Shown: positions 52,641 through 64,000, numbered from the stretch's first letter. The stretch is 64,000 bases of DNA from Lepraria neglecta (GCA_033220425.1 CM065653.1:2294001-2358000), one strand, 5' to 3'. Made by a program: numbers and translations. Notes: a model not told the origin generated them from the letters alone.

Positions 52641-55600
52641 CTTTAAACACCCTAAGGGATGAGTTCTTTAACAACTTCAGGCAGAAACCCTACCCCAAGC
52701 ACCTTAACAGTTACTAGCTAGAGACGCTATACTATAGACAAAGGATCTAGAAAAAGGATAAAGGTTATAGTACTAGACCTATACTACGGAGACAGGGACA
52801 AGCTTGAGCCATAGCTTACACAAGTATAACTGTACCTTCTATTTCAGGGAGACTTGCTCCCGGCAACTAGACATACTACCTTCGCCATATTGTACCTACA
52901 AGGACAAGCCTAGAAGTAGGTCGAACCTTTCCTAAAGAAATATATAGAAGATAACGACGAAGACAGCGACGTTAAGTTATAGATAGAAAATATACTAAAG
53001 TTTATAGTTGAAATCCGCCGTATATTCGGACCTTCTAATAAGGTAAATATAGTAATATATATTATTTAGTATATAAAGTAGAAGAAGTCAGCGTCAGAAT
53101 TTTCAACTTAATTTCAAATATACGCGACTAAAATAGGCTAGGATGATAATACGCTGATAATAATATATCGTCGGGGCCTTAAAGATAATATTAAAGACGA
53201 GCTTATAAGATTCGGAGGAGTAATCGACACTCTAGATAGACTTATTAAGAATACGATCGAGATTGATAATAAACTATTCAAATAATCTATAGAGAAACGG
53301 TATAATAGAGGAGTTAGCAGAACCCGATATAAAGGATTCTTTTCGAAAATAAGGAATTACTAATAAGACTATAGGGAACGTAATACTTACCGTAGTATAG
53401 TACTAATAGAGATTAACTTTATTTAGATAGGAAAGAAGAAAGGAAACTTTAAAGGGAAAAAGCAGCACGGGGAAAAGAAAGTAATTACTTACTATAGCTA
53501 TAGCAAACTGGGCTATATAGCTAGAGACTACAGGTCGAAGAATATAGTATATAGACCGCAGATTAACGCAATAGAAGGAGGATCTCTAGATAATAAGGAA
53601 GACTCCGAAGAAATATAGCAATCCTATAATAAGGAAGAATTCAGTTAGGATTCAGAAGATAATACCTTCGAATTAGAATTCAATAAAGAAGTATAGAGGT
53701 ATTACTATAGGGATAGTAATAGATCTTAATAATATAAGACGGATTAGGAATAACGGAAAGCTAGTCTAGAGAGACTAGCGTCGATACCCGAACCTAGATC
53801 TACTATATCCCAAGTAGAAGGAAAATTGCCGGAGATTAATAAACCTTAATCGGACGAAGATAAATATAAACTCTTCGACGAAATTAAAGGAAAAGTATAA
53901 GGTATACTAAAAGAGTAATTATCTACAAAACCCGAATAGGAAGAACCTATACAAGACTATCAATATAATAGAGAATATTAGTAATATAGCGAGATTCTAT
54001 ATACTGAGTATATATTACCCGATTATTCAGTATATAGAGAGGAAAGAGGCCGTCTGGCGGAAGAATACGCAGTACCTCTACTTAAGAAAGCTTATTATAG
54101 GGAAATATAGTAGTATAAGTATAAGGAAGATAGATACTAGTAGTATCTTATAAGTAAAAGGAAGTACTATTACTTTCTATACTTTATAGAGAAGTAGGAG
54201 AAAGAAAGAAATAACTTACTCAAAGTCTTTAAGAACGGAGCTTGTAACTAAGTACTATAGTATAGCTACCTATATAATAAATATATTCCGTATAAGGGTA
54301 TAAAGGAAGTATATAGATTCCTACTATTACAGGGAAAAGAGTAATCTCTTATACTACGGGGAAGTATAAGGAGATTAACGCGTTACTCCCCAAATAACAA
54401 TTATATTCCGCCTAATATCACACTTATATTATTATACTAGTAAATATCAATAGATAGCGGACTATAGCGATAATAGACAGCGGAGCTACAGGAAATTTCA
54501 TCTCAAGGAACTTGGTAGACTCGAGCGGCCTACCAACCCGAAAGAAGAAACAGTCTTACAAGCTACGCCTAGCTAACGGGTTAGTATTCTTAATAGGAAG
54601 AGTAGAGGAGGAAATATACTCCCTACTAGTAATAATTCAGTAATACTATAAGGAGATTATATTCGATATAGTTAGGATAGCTACTTATAATATTATTTTG
54701 GGAATACCTTAGTTAAATAAATATAACCTAGAAATCAACTGGAAAATAAAAATGCTTAAATTCGGACGATCTAGAAACGTTACTAGTATTAGACCTATTA
54801 GTTAATAGTAGATAATAATAGATAAGAGAAGGAACCGAAGACCAGTTAAAGTATATATTACTTTATTCTTAAACGATAAGAGTAACTTCTAAGAGAGAAG
54901 GCTCGACTCCTTAGTTACTAGTAAAGGTTAGTAGGATACTAAAGAGAGAGCTATTAAAGGAAAAGATAAACCTTCTATAATCCCTCGGGAATATAAACGG
55001 TAGGTATACCTATTTAAGGAAGAGACGAGCGTAAAAGTGTTACCTAAGTACTAACTATAGGATTATAAGATCGAACTCGAACCTAGTAAGGCGCTAATAT
55101 TTAGACCTATCTATATATTATCGGAAAAGGAACTTACTATACTTCGCGGGTATATCGATAAGAACCTTAAGAAAGGATTTATTCGGGAATCCAAATCACT
55201 AGCAGGTTATCTAATCCTCTTCGCGCTAAAGAAGGACGGAAGTCTAAGGCTATATATCGACTATCGAAAGTTGAACGATATTACTATTAAGAATAGATAC
55301 CCTTTGCCGAATATTAGCGAGCTATAGGATCGGCTCGGCAAGGCAAAGATATTTATGAAACTAGACCTTAGGGGCGTATATAATCTAATCTAGATAAAAG
55401 AAGGCGAAGAATAGAAAACTGCCTTCCGGACTAGATATAGCTACTATAAGTATTTAGTAATGCCGTTTAGACTTACTAACGCACTAGTAACCTACCAAGT
55501 ACTTATTAATAACGTTATACGAGTATACTTAGATTAAATAGCGATAGCGTACCTCGATAATATCTTAATTTACTCTAAGAATAAGGAAGAACACATTAAG

Positions 55601-58358
55601 TATATATAGGACGTTATCGAATGCCTGTTACAAGCGGGACTTCTCCTTAAACTAGAAAAGTATGAATTTTACAGGGACTCTGTTAAGTTCCTAGGATTTG
55701 TGGTTAGTATAAAAGGTATTAGTATAAGCCTAGAAAAGATTAAAGCTATAGCGGAATAGCCTATACTACAGGACGTTAAAGCAGTACAAAGTTTCTTAGG
55801 ATTTACTAACTTTAACAGGAAGTTTATCGAGGGCTACTTAAAGAAAGTACTTCTACTTATAGATATTACTAGGAAAGATATCGGATTTATATAGGGACAA
55901 GAATAATAAAAGTCGTTTAATACGTTAAAAAAAGTATATACGGATCTACTAGTACTCTGTACCTTTCAGGCTAACGAACCGGCTTATATTAAAATAGATA
56001 CCTCGGATCTTATAATAGGAGTATACCTTTATTAAAAGAAAGAATAAAAGTAGTATCTAGTTACCTACTTTTTACGAAAGATATTAGTAGTAGAATAAAA
56101 CTATAATATACACGATAAAGAACTACTTACTGTAGTATATATACTTTAGAATTAGAGAGTGTACGTAGAAAGCTACTTAGACCTAACTATCTTTACAGAT
56201 TATAAGAATCTTCTTAACTTTATAATAATAAAAGAGTTAAATAGGAGATAAGTTAGATAGTTAGAACTACTTAGATAATATAAGTTCAAGATAACGTACA
56301 CCCCAGGAAAAGATAATGGTCGAGTAGATACGCTTAGTAGGCGGTTAGACTATATAGAATAAAAGAACGTCACAGAACGACCAATCCTGAAACGAGAAGC
56401 TAATAGATTATTAGTACTATATTAGGTATTAGTAATAACCCTTCGTATATCAGGACCTAATATGACTAATAGGATCGTAAAGGCCTATAATAACGATATA
56501 TTCGCAATAAAGCTACGAAAGGATTAACTAAATTTAGTATTACTCAAATATCAGGATAAAACTTATTTACCTAATATATACGTTAAGGAAGTAATTAGGG
56601 ATTACTACGATAACCTATTACAAGGTTACCCTAGAGTATCCAAGACTATAGAGCTCCTAGGACGAGGATATATAGCGCCGAAACTCCGGACGCGTGTTAA
56701 ATAATATATCAAGGAATATATCCAATACCAGCAGAATAAGTCTACACGATACGCCAAGTACGGATAAATTCAATTTATGCCTATACCAAAATCACTATAG
56801 GATAATGTCACAATGGACTTTATAGTCAAACTACTACCTTCGAAGGACCTAGCTATATAGGATATCTTCGATTCAATTATAGTTATTATAGATAAACTCA
56901 CGAAGTATATAATTATAATACCTTTCAAAGAAACGTATAAGGTAGATTAGTTAGCCTTTATACTACTCGATAAGCTGATAAGGGATTACGGTATACCTAA
57001 GTTAATAACATCCGATAGAGACAAGTTATTCACTTCTAACTATTAGAGAACGCTAATTACGTTAATTAGAACTAAACTTCGGATATTAATAGCGTACCAT
57101 CTATAAACTAATAGATAAACGGAATATATAAATCAAATAATAGAAGTATACCTAAGATATTATATAAACTAGAAATAGGATAACTAGGTTTTACTACTTC
57201 TAATAGTATAACTAGCGTATAACGACAAGAGGTCAGATATAACGGGCCTAATACCATTCTTCGCCAACTACGGGAAGAATACGAATATATTTCTAGAGCC
57301 TAGGGAAGGATCTAACGTAGAAAAAGCCTTAGTTAAGGTAAAGGAGCTGAAAAGCTTATATAAGGATATATAAAAGATAATTAAAAGCTTAAATAATAAG
57401 TTAAAGGAGCAGGTTAATAGTAAAAGAAAGAATATTCCTCAGCTTAAAGAGGGGGATAAAGTATACCTCCTAATAAAAAATATAAAGATAACGAGACCAA
57501 GTAAGAAACTGGATTATATTAAGGTCGGACTATTCTTGATTAAGAAGGTAAAGGGAGCCGTTAACTATAAACTCGAGCTTCTACCTGATACTAAAGTATA
57601 TCCGGTATTCTATATCTTACTTCTAGAGCTAGTAGACTCTAATATACTACTCTAAGAAACGTTTTATTATAATATTAAGGAAGAAACAGAGTATAAGGTC
57701 GAGAGGATCCTAGATAGAAGGAATTAGTTCTATCTAGTTAAATAGAAAGGGTATAACGAAACGGAAAGTACCTAGGAACCTCTTAAGAACCTTGCGGGGA
57801 ATTATAGGGAATACCTATAAGAGTTTTATCGGAGATAAGAGAAGACTAGTTAAAACTCTCGGGACCCTCTAGGCCGAGGGGGAGGTTGAACTACTTAGAG
57901 CCGACGTTAAATATTAAACCGTTAGGAGTATCGGAAGGAAGATCTTTATCCTTCTCCAATTCCTCTATATTCTATAACTCGCGCTTAACTAACTTTTTCT
58001 CTTCGTCCTAGACCCGATTAAATTATAATTAGAGGCGTATAAGTTTCGCCTGTATTTCTTTTATTTCTGACTAAGTATTATTATATACTTTCTTAATACG
58101 ATATATCTCGTCGACGGATATAACTAGGTCGTACTTCTTGCCCGTAGTAATATAGTTAGAATAATGGTCTGAACGGACGCCTACTAAGTACTGCTTATTA
58201 CCCTTCGTATAGAGAGTATAAGGATGTATTACGAATCTGGATAGTTTACTGGAAAGCTCTCTACGACGGACGAGGGGATCTTTGGAACGGATATTTCAAC
58301 GAGGAGGTATAAAGGACGGATAGTTTCTCGGGACGAGAAATCTAGAGGAGGGGGCTAG
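52641..58358 (+). pseudogene. gypsy gag-pol relic with chromodomain
   Basis: Gag-like helices lie around 52910-53290. A zinc-knuckle relic at about 53487-53530 has Cys positions read as Tyr. A retropepsin with DSGATGNFIS lies near 54474. The reverse transcriptase at about 55130-55700 has its active site read as Y-L-D-N near 55550-55561 instead of Y-L-D-D. RNase H follows near 55950-56200 (HDKELL). An integrase lies at about 56640-57600, and a chromodomain near 57690-57830 (KVERILDRR, then GYNETEST). Stops are spread throughout. All the changes noted are transitions, consistent with RIP. I give no repaired reading. Confidence 0.85.
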
Positions 58359-58773
58359 TATTAGAACCCTTGGTTCTGATAGGACTATCCTGTAGGATAA
58401 GATACTATAGACAGGACTAGTAACTAGAGCGATGAGCGCAACGAGCGCCGTGCGCTTATAGCGCTCAAGAATGATAAGCGCAATAAGCGCCGTGCGCTCG
58501 TAACGCTTATAGAGTACTTGGTAGGATTTCTTATATCTATATATACGGGACTCTGCCCACTGTTTGGAACAGTATATTCAACTTGGTTAATCTTCCTGGT
58601 ACTCCTTGCACTATACTTTACTAGTTATTAATATAGAACGTATTGACTACCTACAACTACAAAGACTGCCATTCTACCTGAGTAACTCCTCTCCTACAGA
58701 AGCACAAGACACACGAAACCCCCTACGTCAGTTATCGCACCATTAGGTAAACGACCGGACGTGGGTCGTAACA
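58359..58773 (+). repeat. gypsy 3' LTR, 415 bp
   Basis: It begins TATTAG rather than TGTTAG, so the terminal TG itself is mutated by G to A. It ends GTAACA. It differs from the 5' copy mainly by A/G and C/T changes, for example TTCTGATAGG versus TTCTAACAGG. Confidence 0.92.
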
Positions 58774-60058
58774 AGTAGTAAAGCCTATATTATTCAAAAT
58801 TCTATATACCCTTATAGCCCGAGATAACTTGGACGCTAAATAAATGGATGTCGTCACTGCCTTTCTGAACTCTATATATAAGGAGATGATCTATATTGAG
58901 TAGCCTACTAGATATATCGCAGATAAGAGAGTCTGCCTTCTAAATCGAGTACTGTATAGACTTAAGCAAGTACCGCGAGAATGGTATTATACTATTAGGG
59001 CTTTCCTGGAGAAATACGGGTTCTATTACCTCCAGGCTGATCATTCTATTTTTATTAATAAGATCACTAAGCTTATTATCAGTATTTATGTGGATAATCT
59101 ATAGATCTTCGGTCTAAAAGGATTAACCCAAATATAGATCCTAAAGGATAAACTTAGTAAAGAATACGAGATGACCGATTTGGGACCTTACCGTTAATAT
59201 CTTGGAATAGAAATTAAACGAGATCGTAAGGCTAAGACTATCCGAATCTCTTAGAAGGTATATATTCAGAAGGTCCTAACCAAATTCAATATGATTAACT
59301 GCTCAGCTATAGATACACCTATAATCTCTACTGCTTAATTAGAAACAGAAGAGACCCTTATAGCCTCGCCCAATAAGGTCAAGTACTACTAGTCTCTTAT
59401 TGGATCGCTGATATATACTATGATTGAGACTCGTCTAGATATTAGCCTTACCGTTGGAATTCTTTCTTAATTTGCTTATAATCCAAATAAGACGCACCTT
59501 ACTACAGCTAAGCGGGTCCTCCGATATCTTAAGGGAACACTGGACCGAGGAATTATCTACGGTGAAGGACAAGGCCTTATTGGATATATAGATACTGACT
59601 GGGCTGGTGATAAAACAACGAGAAGATCTACTGGTAGCTATATATTTACCCTTTATAGGGGTGCTGTCAGCTGGTCTTCCAAGTGTTAAACTACCGTTGC
59701 ACTGTTATCCTGCGAAGCCGAATATATAGTATAGACGCAGGCTTCTAAGGAAGCTATTTGGATAATACGACTACTTGTAGAGCTAGATCTTGGCCATTAA
59801 GTACCGAAGATACTAATTACTATAAAGGCAGATAATCAGGGAGTAATTGCACTTACTAAGGATCCAAAATTCCACACTCGGACCAAGTATATCGATATAT
59901 AGTGGCACTTCGTACGCGAGAAGGTTCTCAGCGGTGCAGTGGAGTTTAAATATTGCCCTATAGACTAAATGGCTGCTGACGGACTCACTAAAGTACTGGA
60001 CAAAGTCAAATTTAGTAGGTTCGTGAGGCTAATAGGGATGTCAGAAGATATCAGCTAA
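58774..60058 (+). pseudogene. copia RT / RNase H, second half, stop-riddled
   Basis: This resumes the copia frame after the gypsy target duplication. RT signatures are MDVVTAFLNS and LYRLKQVPREWY, with the active site read as Y-V-D-N at 59087-59098 in place of Y-V-D-D. The usual SLIGSLIY block, TTRRSTGSYIF and LLSCEAEY of the RNase H follow, and the frame ends ADGLTKVLDK near 60000 and TAA 60056-60058. Internal TAG/TAA codons are frequent. Confidence 0.85.
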
Positions 60059-60176
60059 TGGAAAAAAGAATTGAAAGGATGATGGACTAGAAGGAAGGAT
60101 TGCATGCAAAACACTATGAAATTTCTATTTTTAGACTATTTGGCGACAGCGACAGTGGCATGCACTCATGGGGGTG

Positions 60177-60297
60177 TGTTGGAAATTGCTTAGTCATGCT
60201 TAGTCAGCACTGTCTTTATTGAAGATATCTCATGCAAATAGCTTCTTCTTCTTTAATCAACTCAATGAACAACACCTTCTGCCCCATAATTTCATCA
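60177..60297 (+). repeat. copia 3' LTR, 121 bp
   Basis: This reads the same as the 5' LTR at every base, although the sequence between them is heavily mutated. Confidence 0.92.
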
Positions 60298-60800
60298 GGA
60301 AGGCTGAGTTTTTTAATCACTACTGAGCTGTCTTAATTAAGTTAGCATAACTATACATCGCGTTCTCTCTAATAATACAGTCTTTTACTGAGGCGACGAA
60401 TAGCCTGAGTATTGAAAGATGACCCTCGCAGATTCGGTAGTTCTTCTACAAGCCGTTGAGCGACATGCATGACGCGAGTGATGTTGCGCTGCACAAGCAA
60501 AGGCGAATAGTACGGAGCCTCGACGGCAGAGTCCGCTCAGAAGTAGCAAATTTCACTAAGGCTGGTTTCTCCAGGAGAGGCACGAGAAGAGGTCCCATAT
60601 CAAGTCGCGAACAAGCAGTGACTCCATCCGCACGTGAAAACACGATGCTCGTCACGCTCCTTTAACTCGTGCGCAAAGTATTTATGCCCACTCACTGTAG
60701 GAAATTTGCACATCCGCCGGAGTCGATAACTTTGTGACAATCCATTCCCCTCATGCTTATGCCCTCAAGACTAAAACAATAGTCTACCCTGGGGCCGTTG

Positions 60801-60897
60801 CTCAGAGGAGGAGTATTGTTCGCAGGAGTGGTGGTGCTCAGAGGAGAAGTATTGTTCGGAGGGGCGTTGGTGGTCGCAGGAGAAGCGGTATTCGGGA
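60801..60897 (+). repeat. degenerate tandem repeat, unit about 36 bp
   Basis: Nearly three units share CAGAGGAG(A/G)AGTATTGTTCG, then a variable G-rich spacer (GTGGTGGTGCT, GCGTTGGTGGT). The third unit is diverged. Confidence 0.6.
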
Positions 60898-62504
60898 TAG
60901 CATTCTATGCGATCTGTAATCTTTGATGTCCTCCGGCTCGATGAATTCATAGAGCTATCTATTGTTTGCGCGAGACTGAGTGTAGACCGATTTGACGTCT
61001 TTTCTCTGTTAAGTTTGACGTCCTTGAGCTTTGTGAATGCGACGTAAACGGCAAGATCCAAGCAAGTTCAAAACTCGCCCTTGACCGCCCCTTGAGGCTA
61101 TGCTTAGCTAGCTTGATGCGATTAGGTCCTTGTAAAGACATGGCAAGCCACTCTTGTCAAGCTCGTGGATTTAATGCTCGTGGATCGCTCCTCCGACGAG
61201 TTTTGATTCAACCATTGACGAAGTATTCGGTGTCGGGTTTGTATCGCTGGAAGGTATCGTGAAGAAATTATCTAATGAGTCGATTGAGTTTGTTATTGCT
61301 CTCCGTCCTGTTGCTTTTTTTCAGTACGTAACAAACATGAAGCTCTCGTAGCTCTCCAAAAGGAAGTTTTTCTAGGGCAGCGACAAATTCGGCCTTTTCC
61401 GTAAGCCATGATCAAAGGTAGCTGAGGGATAAATTATCGCTCGTTCCTCGCGCGCAAGCTAGGTGTTCAGCTGGTCATGCTACTTGGTGTAGGCAAACCA
61501 GTTTCGAGTCATGTGTGGATGCTCTTGACACCTTTGCTAGAAGAAAGATCGTGAACAGCTTTCAATGGTAACTGTAAAAAGCCTATGCTCGTACATTGTT
61601 CCATCTTTTTTACGCGTTGCAGATATGCTGGTGTTACTCCGGATGGAAGACCGGTGTCTGGTCTTGTTTCCATAAACACGTGGGATCTTTCATTGAGCTT
61701 GATAGGAACACATCATGGAGAAATGGCGGAAATGTCTCGGCTGCGCCTCGTTTCTTGTTTTGTCATCTAGGTGAAGTGGTACAGGTAGCACTTTCATCTT
61801 CTAGAAGCAGATACACCCATAAAAGGGCGTGGATCGTTGTTAACATCAAAATCATAGAATTTTCGGAATTCCCAGCTGAGTTTGACTTAGCCGTCGAAAT
61901 ACTTCTCATCTCGTTCGACGAACTTGTTTTCCTAATTGAGCAGAATTTCGCGATGGAGATAACCGGTTTGCCAAGCAACATTCTCGAAGGCCATGAGGTG
62001 TGGTATGATATGAGTAGCAACTCTCTTGGTGTGGCGACCAGGTTCCCGGATTATAGGGCACTACAGGAAGGTCCCCAGTTTGGTCACCATCCATAACATG
62101 AGGAGTTGTTGATAGCCAGATGACGATGTTGAGGCAAGGTGCTACCAATCGCACACTTTCACTGGTATCAATGGCATGAAGAAAAGTGGGCAGCGAAAGG
62201 TCAAATACTCAACGTGCACAGCATTCTGGCGAAGTGAGGACAAACCCAACAGTGATCGTAATACTTTCACTACTTTAGACTCATCATCGCCGCACGCTAA
62301 TTCGAGATGAAACTTGAAAGCTGTCTTCCACAAACCGTCCGCGCCTCAAGGTAACTGAAAGTGAAACTGTACATGATAGTTTACAGTCGCGAAGGAAGAG
62401 CTCTTAAAAGAGTAGTGAAGCTTTAAAAGGTTGGAAGTGTGTCGAGGTGAGACTTCATCGACTTTTCCTTGTAGGAAAGCTGGGAGAACAAGGACAAAAT
62501 CATG

Positions 62505-62555
62505 TCGTTGTGTCGTTGCTGTTGCTATTGCTATTGCTTTTGCTGCTGCTGCTCT
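62505..62555 (+). repeat. GCT/GTT trinucleotide microsatellite
   Basis: An imperfect run of GTTGCT, ATTGCT and GCTGCT codes for Ala/Thr-rich sequence in the antisense frame (AAAAKAIAIATATT). Confidence 0.7.
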
Positions 62556-62590
62556 TAGCGCCTCAGCTTCTTGGATGGCCTTGATGATCG

Positions 62591-62932
62591 TCAAATCCTC
62601 TTCACGTCGTGGCGACTTCCAGGTACCTTTGAGTCCACCTTCCTTGTACCCCAAGCTAGTGGCTCGTCTGCCCCTCCACTCTGTGGTCGGCTCTGACCCC
62701 CGCTGGGTTCTTCATCTTCGTCGGAGCTCTGTCCCTCATCGTCTTGTGTTTGTCCGGCCTGTGCCCTGGCGTGGTGCGCTTGTTCAAGCTCAGTGATTCT
62801 GGCTGCGATACCTGGCGAGGGTGGATTTCTCTCAAACTCTTTGCTCCAGTCTTCACCTTGACTTATTGACGAACAGAGGGAGGCTATGGTGATGCCCGAA
62901 GGCGGCTCGATTGCTAGGCAAATAGTGCTCAT
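62591..62932 (-). CDS. acidic hypothetical protein, 113 aa
   Basis: ATG 62930-62932 opens MSTICLAIEPPSGITIASLC. The frame continues through EFERNPPSPGIAARITELEQ and a hydrophilic, acidic QDDEGQSSDEDEEPSGG segment to GTRKVDSKVPGSRHDVK. The ending matches the motif at 46.7 kb. In the next frame the same DNA reads KGTWKSPRREEDLTIIKAIQ and goes on to an Ala-rich helix, so an intron, frameshift or longer gene is possible. Unrecognised; may be part of a dispersed element. Confidence 0.4.
   Translation of the reverse strand: MSTICLAIEPPSGITIASLCSSISQGEDWSKEFERNPPSPGIAARITELEQAHHARAQAGQTQDDEGQSSDEDEEPSGGQSRPQSGGADEPLAWGTRKVDSKVPGSRHDVKRI
62606..62657 (+). repeat. 52-bp repeat, copy 2 (pair at 46714-46765)
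   Basis: Same orientation as copy 1; it overlaps the 3' end of the acidic ORF on the minus strand. Confidence 0.6.
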
Positions 62933-64000
62933 ATGCGGGTGTGTGGGGTTGTGTGGGGGGGTTGGGGGCCACTGCCGGAGATGGAGGGATCGACGGCGAA
63001 CGGATTAGGTCTATCGGTATGGACGAAGGAAGTGTTGTGATGGGATATGGGTAAGGGACGGTCGCTCCAGGTGACGGATCTCGACGCAGCGCGCCAGGTC
63101 ACGAAAGAGGGAACGACTTGGATCTCAATGCTGGAAACTGCCGCATTTCAACGAACGTATTATCCTAATCGGCAGCTAGATAAAGTGCGCACCGGTACCT
63201 CGTTGGGTTGATCTGGTGACATGGCGACGTGCCGGTATTGGCGTGCGTATTGTAGCATTGGGGGTGCTCCGCTCTCCTCCATGTCTGGCGCCGGGTGCAT
63301 CGCCTCGTTGGCTGGTTCTGTGCTGTTCCCAAGATCTGTTCACATTTAGCGAGACCTAAGTGATGCAAGTCATTGTCAAGCTTATGTCTTGACGTACTGT
63401 TCATCTTTTCAGCTTGGGCAATGTTATCATGGTCCCGATAGATGTGATTGAAGCAGCTCGACTCACAAATAACAGGCGAACTTATGCGCGGAGGCTGGCA
63501 ACACTGAACCTGATTTACCCTCCCACGTGGTCCGTTTCGGTCCATTTCGGCCAAGGACTGATGTGACCATCATTCAACGCGTACTTGCTCAACTTTTGGA
63601 GCCCGTTTAATATTCATCCGTTTGGCTGCTGATGCCAGCGCCTTGTCCACGTTCCTCTTCCCCTGAAGCTTCTCTAACGTAACAGCTCTGTTTAGCTCAA
63701 ATTTCGTACGTCGATCTGCCAACTCCGTGGCCAGCTATTCCGCATAGCTCGTAACCGTCTGCCTCTCGGCCGCATGAGCCTGAGATGTTCATTGTCGAGC
63801 GCTTGATTCTTCCCCGTCAACGCGTCAACCTCTGATCGGAGAGTGTCTGCTCTCGCTGTCTCATTCTTCAGAGGCTGCTTTGAATTTTTCCTCTTGCCGT
63901 TGAGAAGGAATCTCGTTGAACTGCTTTGCGCTCCCGTCGGCTGCTTTGTTGAGTTTTGTTTGCATTGTTCGGATATGGGCTGCAGTTAAGTAAGGATGGT
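62933..64000. other. window end, no supported gene
   Basis: A 129-codon minus-strand frame (63165-63554) starts MAEMDRNGPRGRVNQVQCCQ but has no recognisable motif or splice continuity. The rest is not assigned. Confidence 0.35.

Larger units (their letters stand above)
52225..58773 (+). mobile_element. Ty3/gypsy chromovirus-type retrotransposon inserted in the copia RT
   Basis: LTRs (52225-52640 and 58359-58773, about 416 bp) run from TGTTAG (TATTAG in the 3' copy) to GTAACA. A perfect 5-bp target duplication AGTAG lies at 52220-52224 and 58774-58778. The polypurine stretch GAGGAGGGGG precedes the 3' LTR. The order protease, RT, RNase H, integrase, chromodomain is the gypsy/chromovirus order. 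The interior carries many stops and is very TA-rich. The two LTRs differ by a number of transitions. Confidence 0.93.
48550..60302 (+). mobile_element. Ty1/copia LTR retrotransposon, degenerate interior, with nested gypsy insertion
   Basis: LTRs of 121 bp (48555-48675 and 60177-60297) begin TGTTGG and end CATCA. They are flanked by a perfect 5-bp target duplication, GGAAG (48550-48554 and 60298-60302). A G-rich polypurine tract (ATGGGGGTG) precedes the 3' LTR. The order gag, protease/integrase, then RT-RNase H is the copia order. The interior holds dozens of in-frame TAG/TAA codons and very high TA-dinucleotide content, as expected from RIP. It cannot make its own proteins. It carries a complete gypsy element at 52225-58773. 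Confidence 0.93.
60303..62590. other. mostly non-coding right flank of the copia element
   Basis: Several frames up to 166 codons (for example 61596-62096 plus) overlap one another and have no motif or splice support. A degenerate tandem repeat lies at 60801-60897 and a GCT/GTT trinucleotide tract near 62505-62555. Confidence 0.35.

Noticed and set aside
60303-60465. Continuation of the small 50-aa gene's promoter beyond the copia element as an identifiable element
   Set aside because: The displaced sequence is expected to be there, but no promoter motif can be named from the sequence alone.
61596-62096. 166-codon plus-strand frame
   Set aside because: It overlaps other frames of similar length on both strands and has no motif, start context or splice support.
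1-64000. CRISPR arrays, bacterial operons, ribosome binding sites, tRNA or rRNA genes
   Set aside because: The window is fungal nuclear DNA; no regularly spaced repeats, cloverleaf or rRNA signatures were seen.

Overview
The window is fungal nuclear DNA, most likely from a filamentous ascomycete (Pezizomycotina; Dothideomycetes is a guess). The signs are short spliceosomal introns of about 50-130 bp with GTATGT/GTAAGT donors and CTAAC/CTGAC-type branch points, typical fungal families (HR-PKS, DUF6594, ChAPs, HIR3, CorA-like, LIP lipase), and LTR retrotransposons altered by mutations that look like repeat-induced point mutation (RIP). I found no operons, CRISPR arrays, tRNAs or rRNAs.

Layout. 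0-3.7 kb: a decayed CorA-like membrane protein gene runs into the C-terminal half (ER-KR-ACP) of a broken highly reducing polyketide synthase. 3.8-10.9 kb: an intact secreted LIP-type lipase, a carboxymuconolactone-decarboxylase-like gene and two unknown minus-strand genes, one of them frameshifted. 11.7-22.8 kb: the first block of an unrecognised protein family, eight loci here (M0-M7), many of them broken; inside it lie an intact DUF6594 membrane protein and a single-copy retropepsin-like protein with an Asp-rich N-terminus. 23.4-35.3 kb: a conserved housekeeping island with a family III CoA-transferase, riboflavin synthase (RIB5), the histone chaperone subunit HIR3 and a ChAPs exomer cargo adaptor, arranged as two divergent pairs. 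35.9-40.9 kb: the second block of the family (M8-M10) with an Hsp70-like remnant. 41.7-45.6 kb: a large ankyrin-repeat protein. 46-48.4 kb: gene fragments and a small three-exon gene encoding 50 aa. 48.55-60.30 kb: a Ty1/copia element that contains a nested chromodomain Ty3/gypsy element, each with a perfect 5-bp target duplication. 60.3-64 kb: mostly non-coding, with one acidic hypothetical ORF.

The most interesting signal is the eleven-locus family. It has a shared core (an I-V-W strand near the N-terminus, I-x-I-T-G-P, A-D/E-F/Y-T-C-x-Y, FEL, D-D-x-G, and a C-terminal LTEGER-x-R-LGL-like tail) and falls into three subfamilies. Three members look intact (M4, M5, M8). Most of the rest carry a premature stop one transition away from the paralogue's codon, or a frameshift. 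I do not recognise the family and assign no function. Exon structures were deduced by reading splice sites and family continuity by eye; none has been tested against transcripts.
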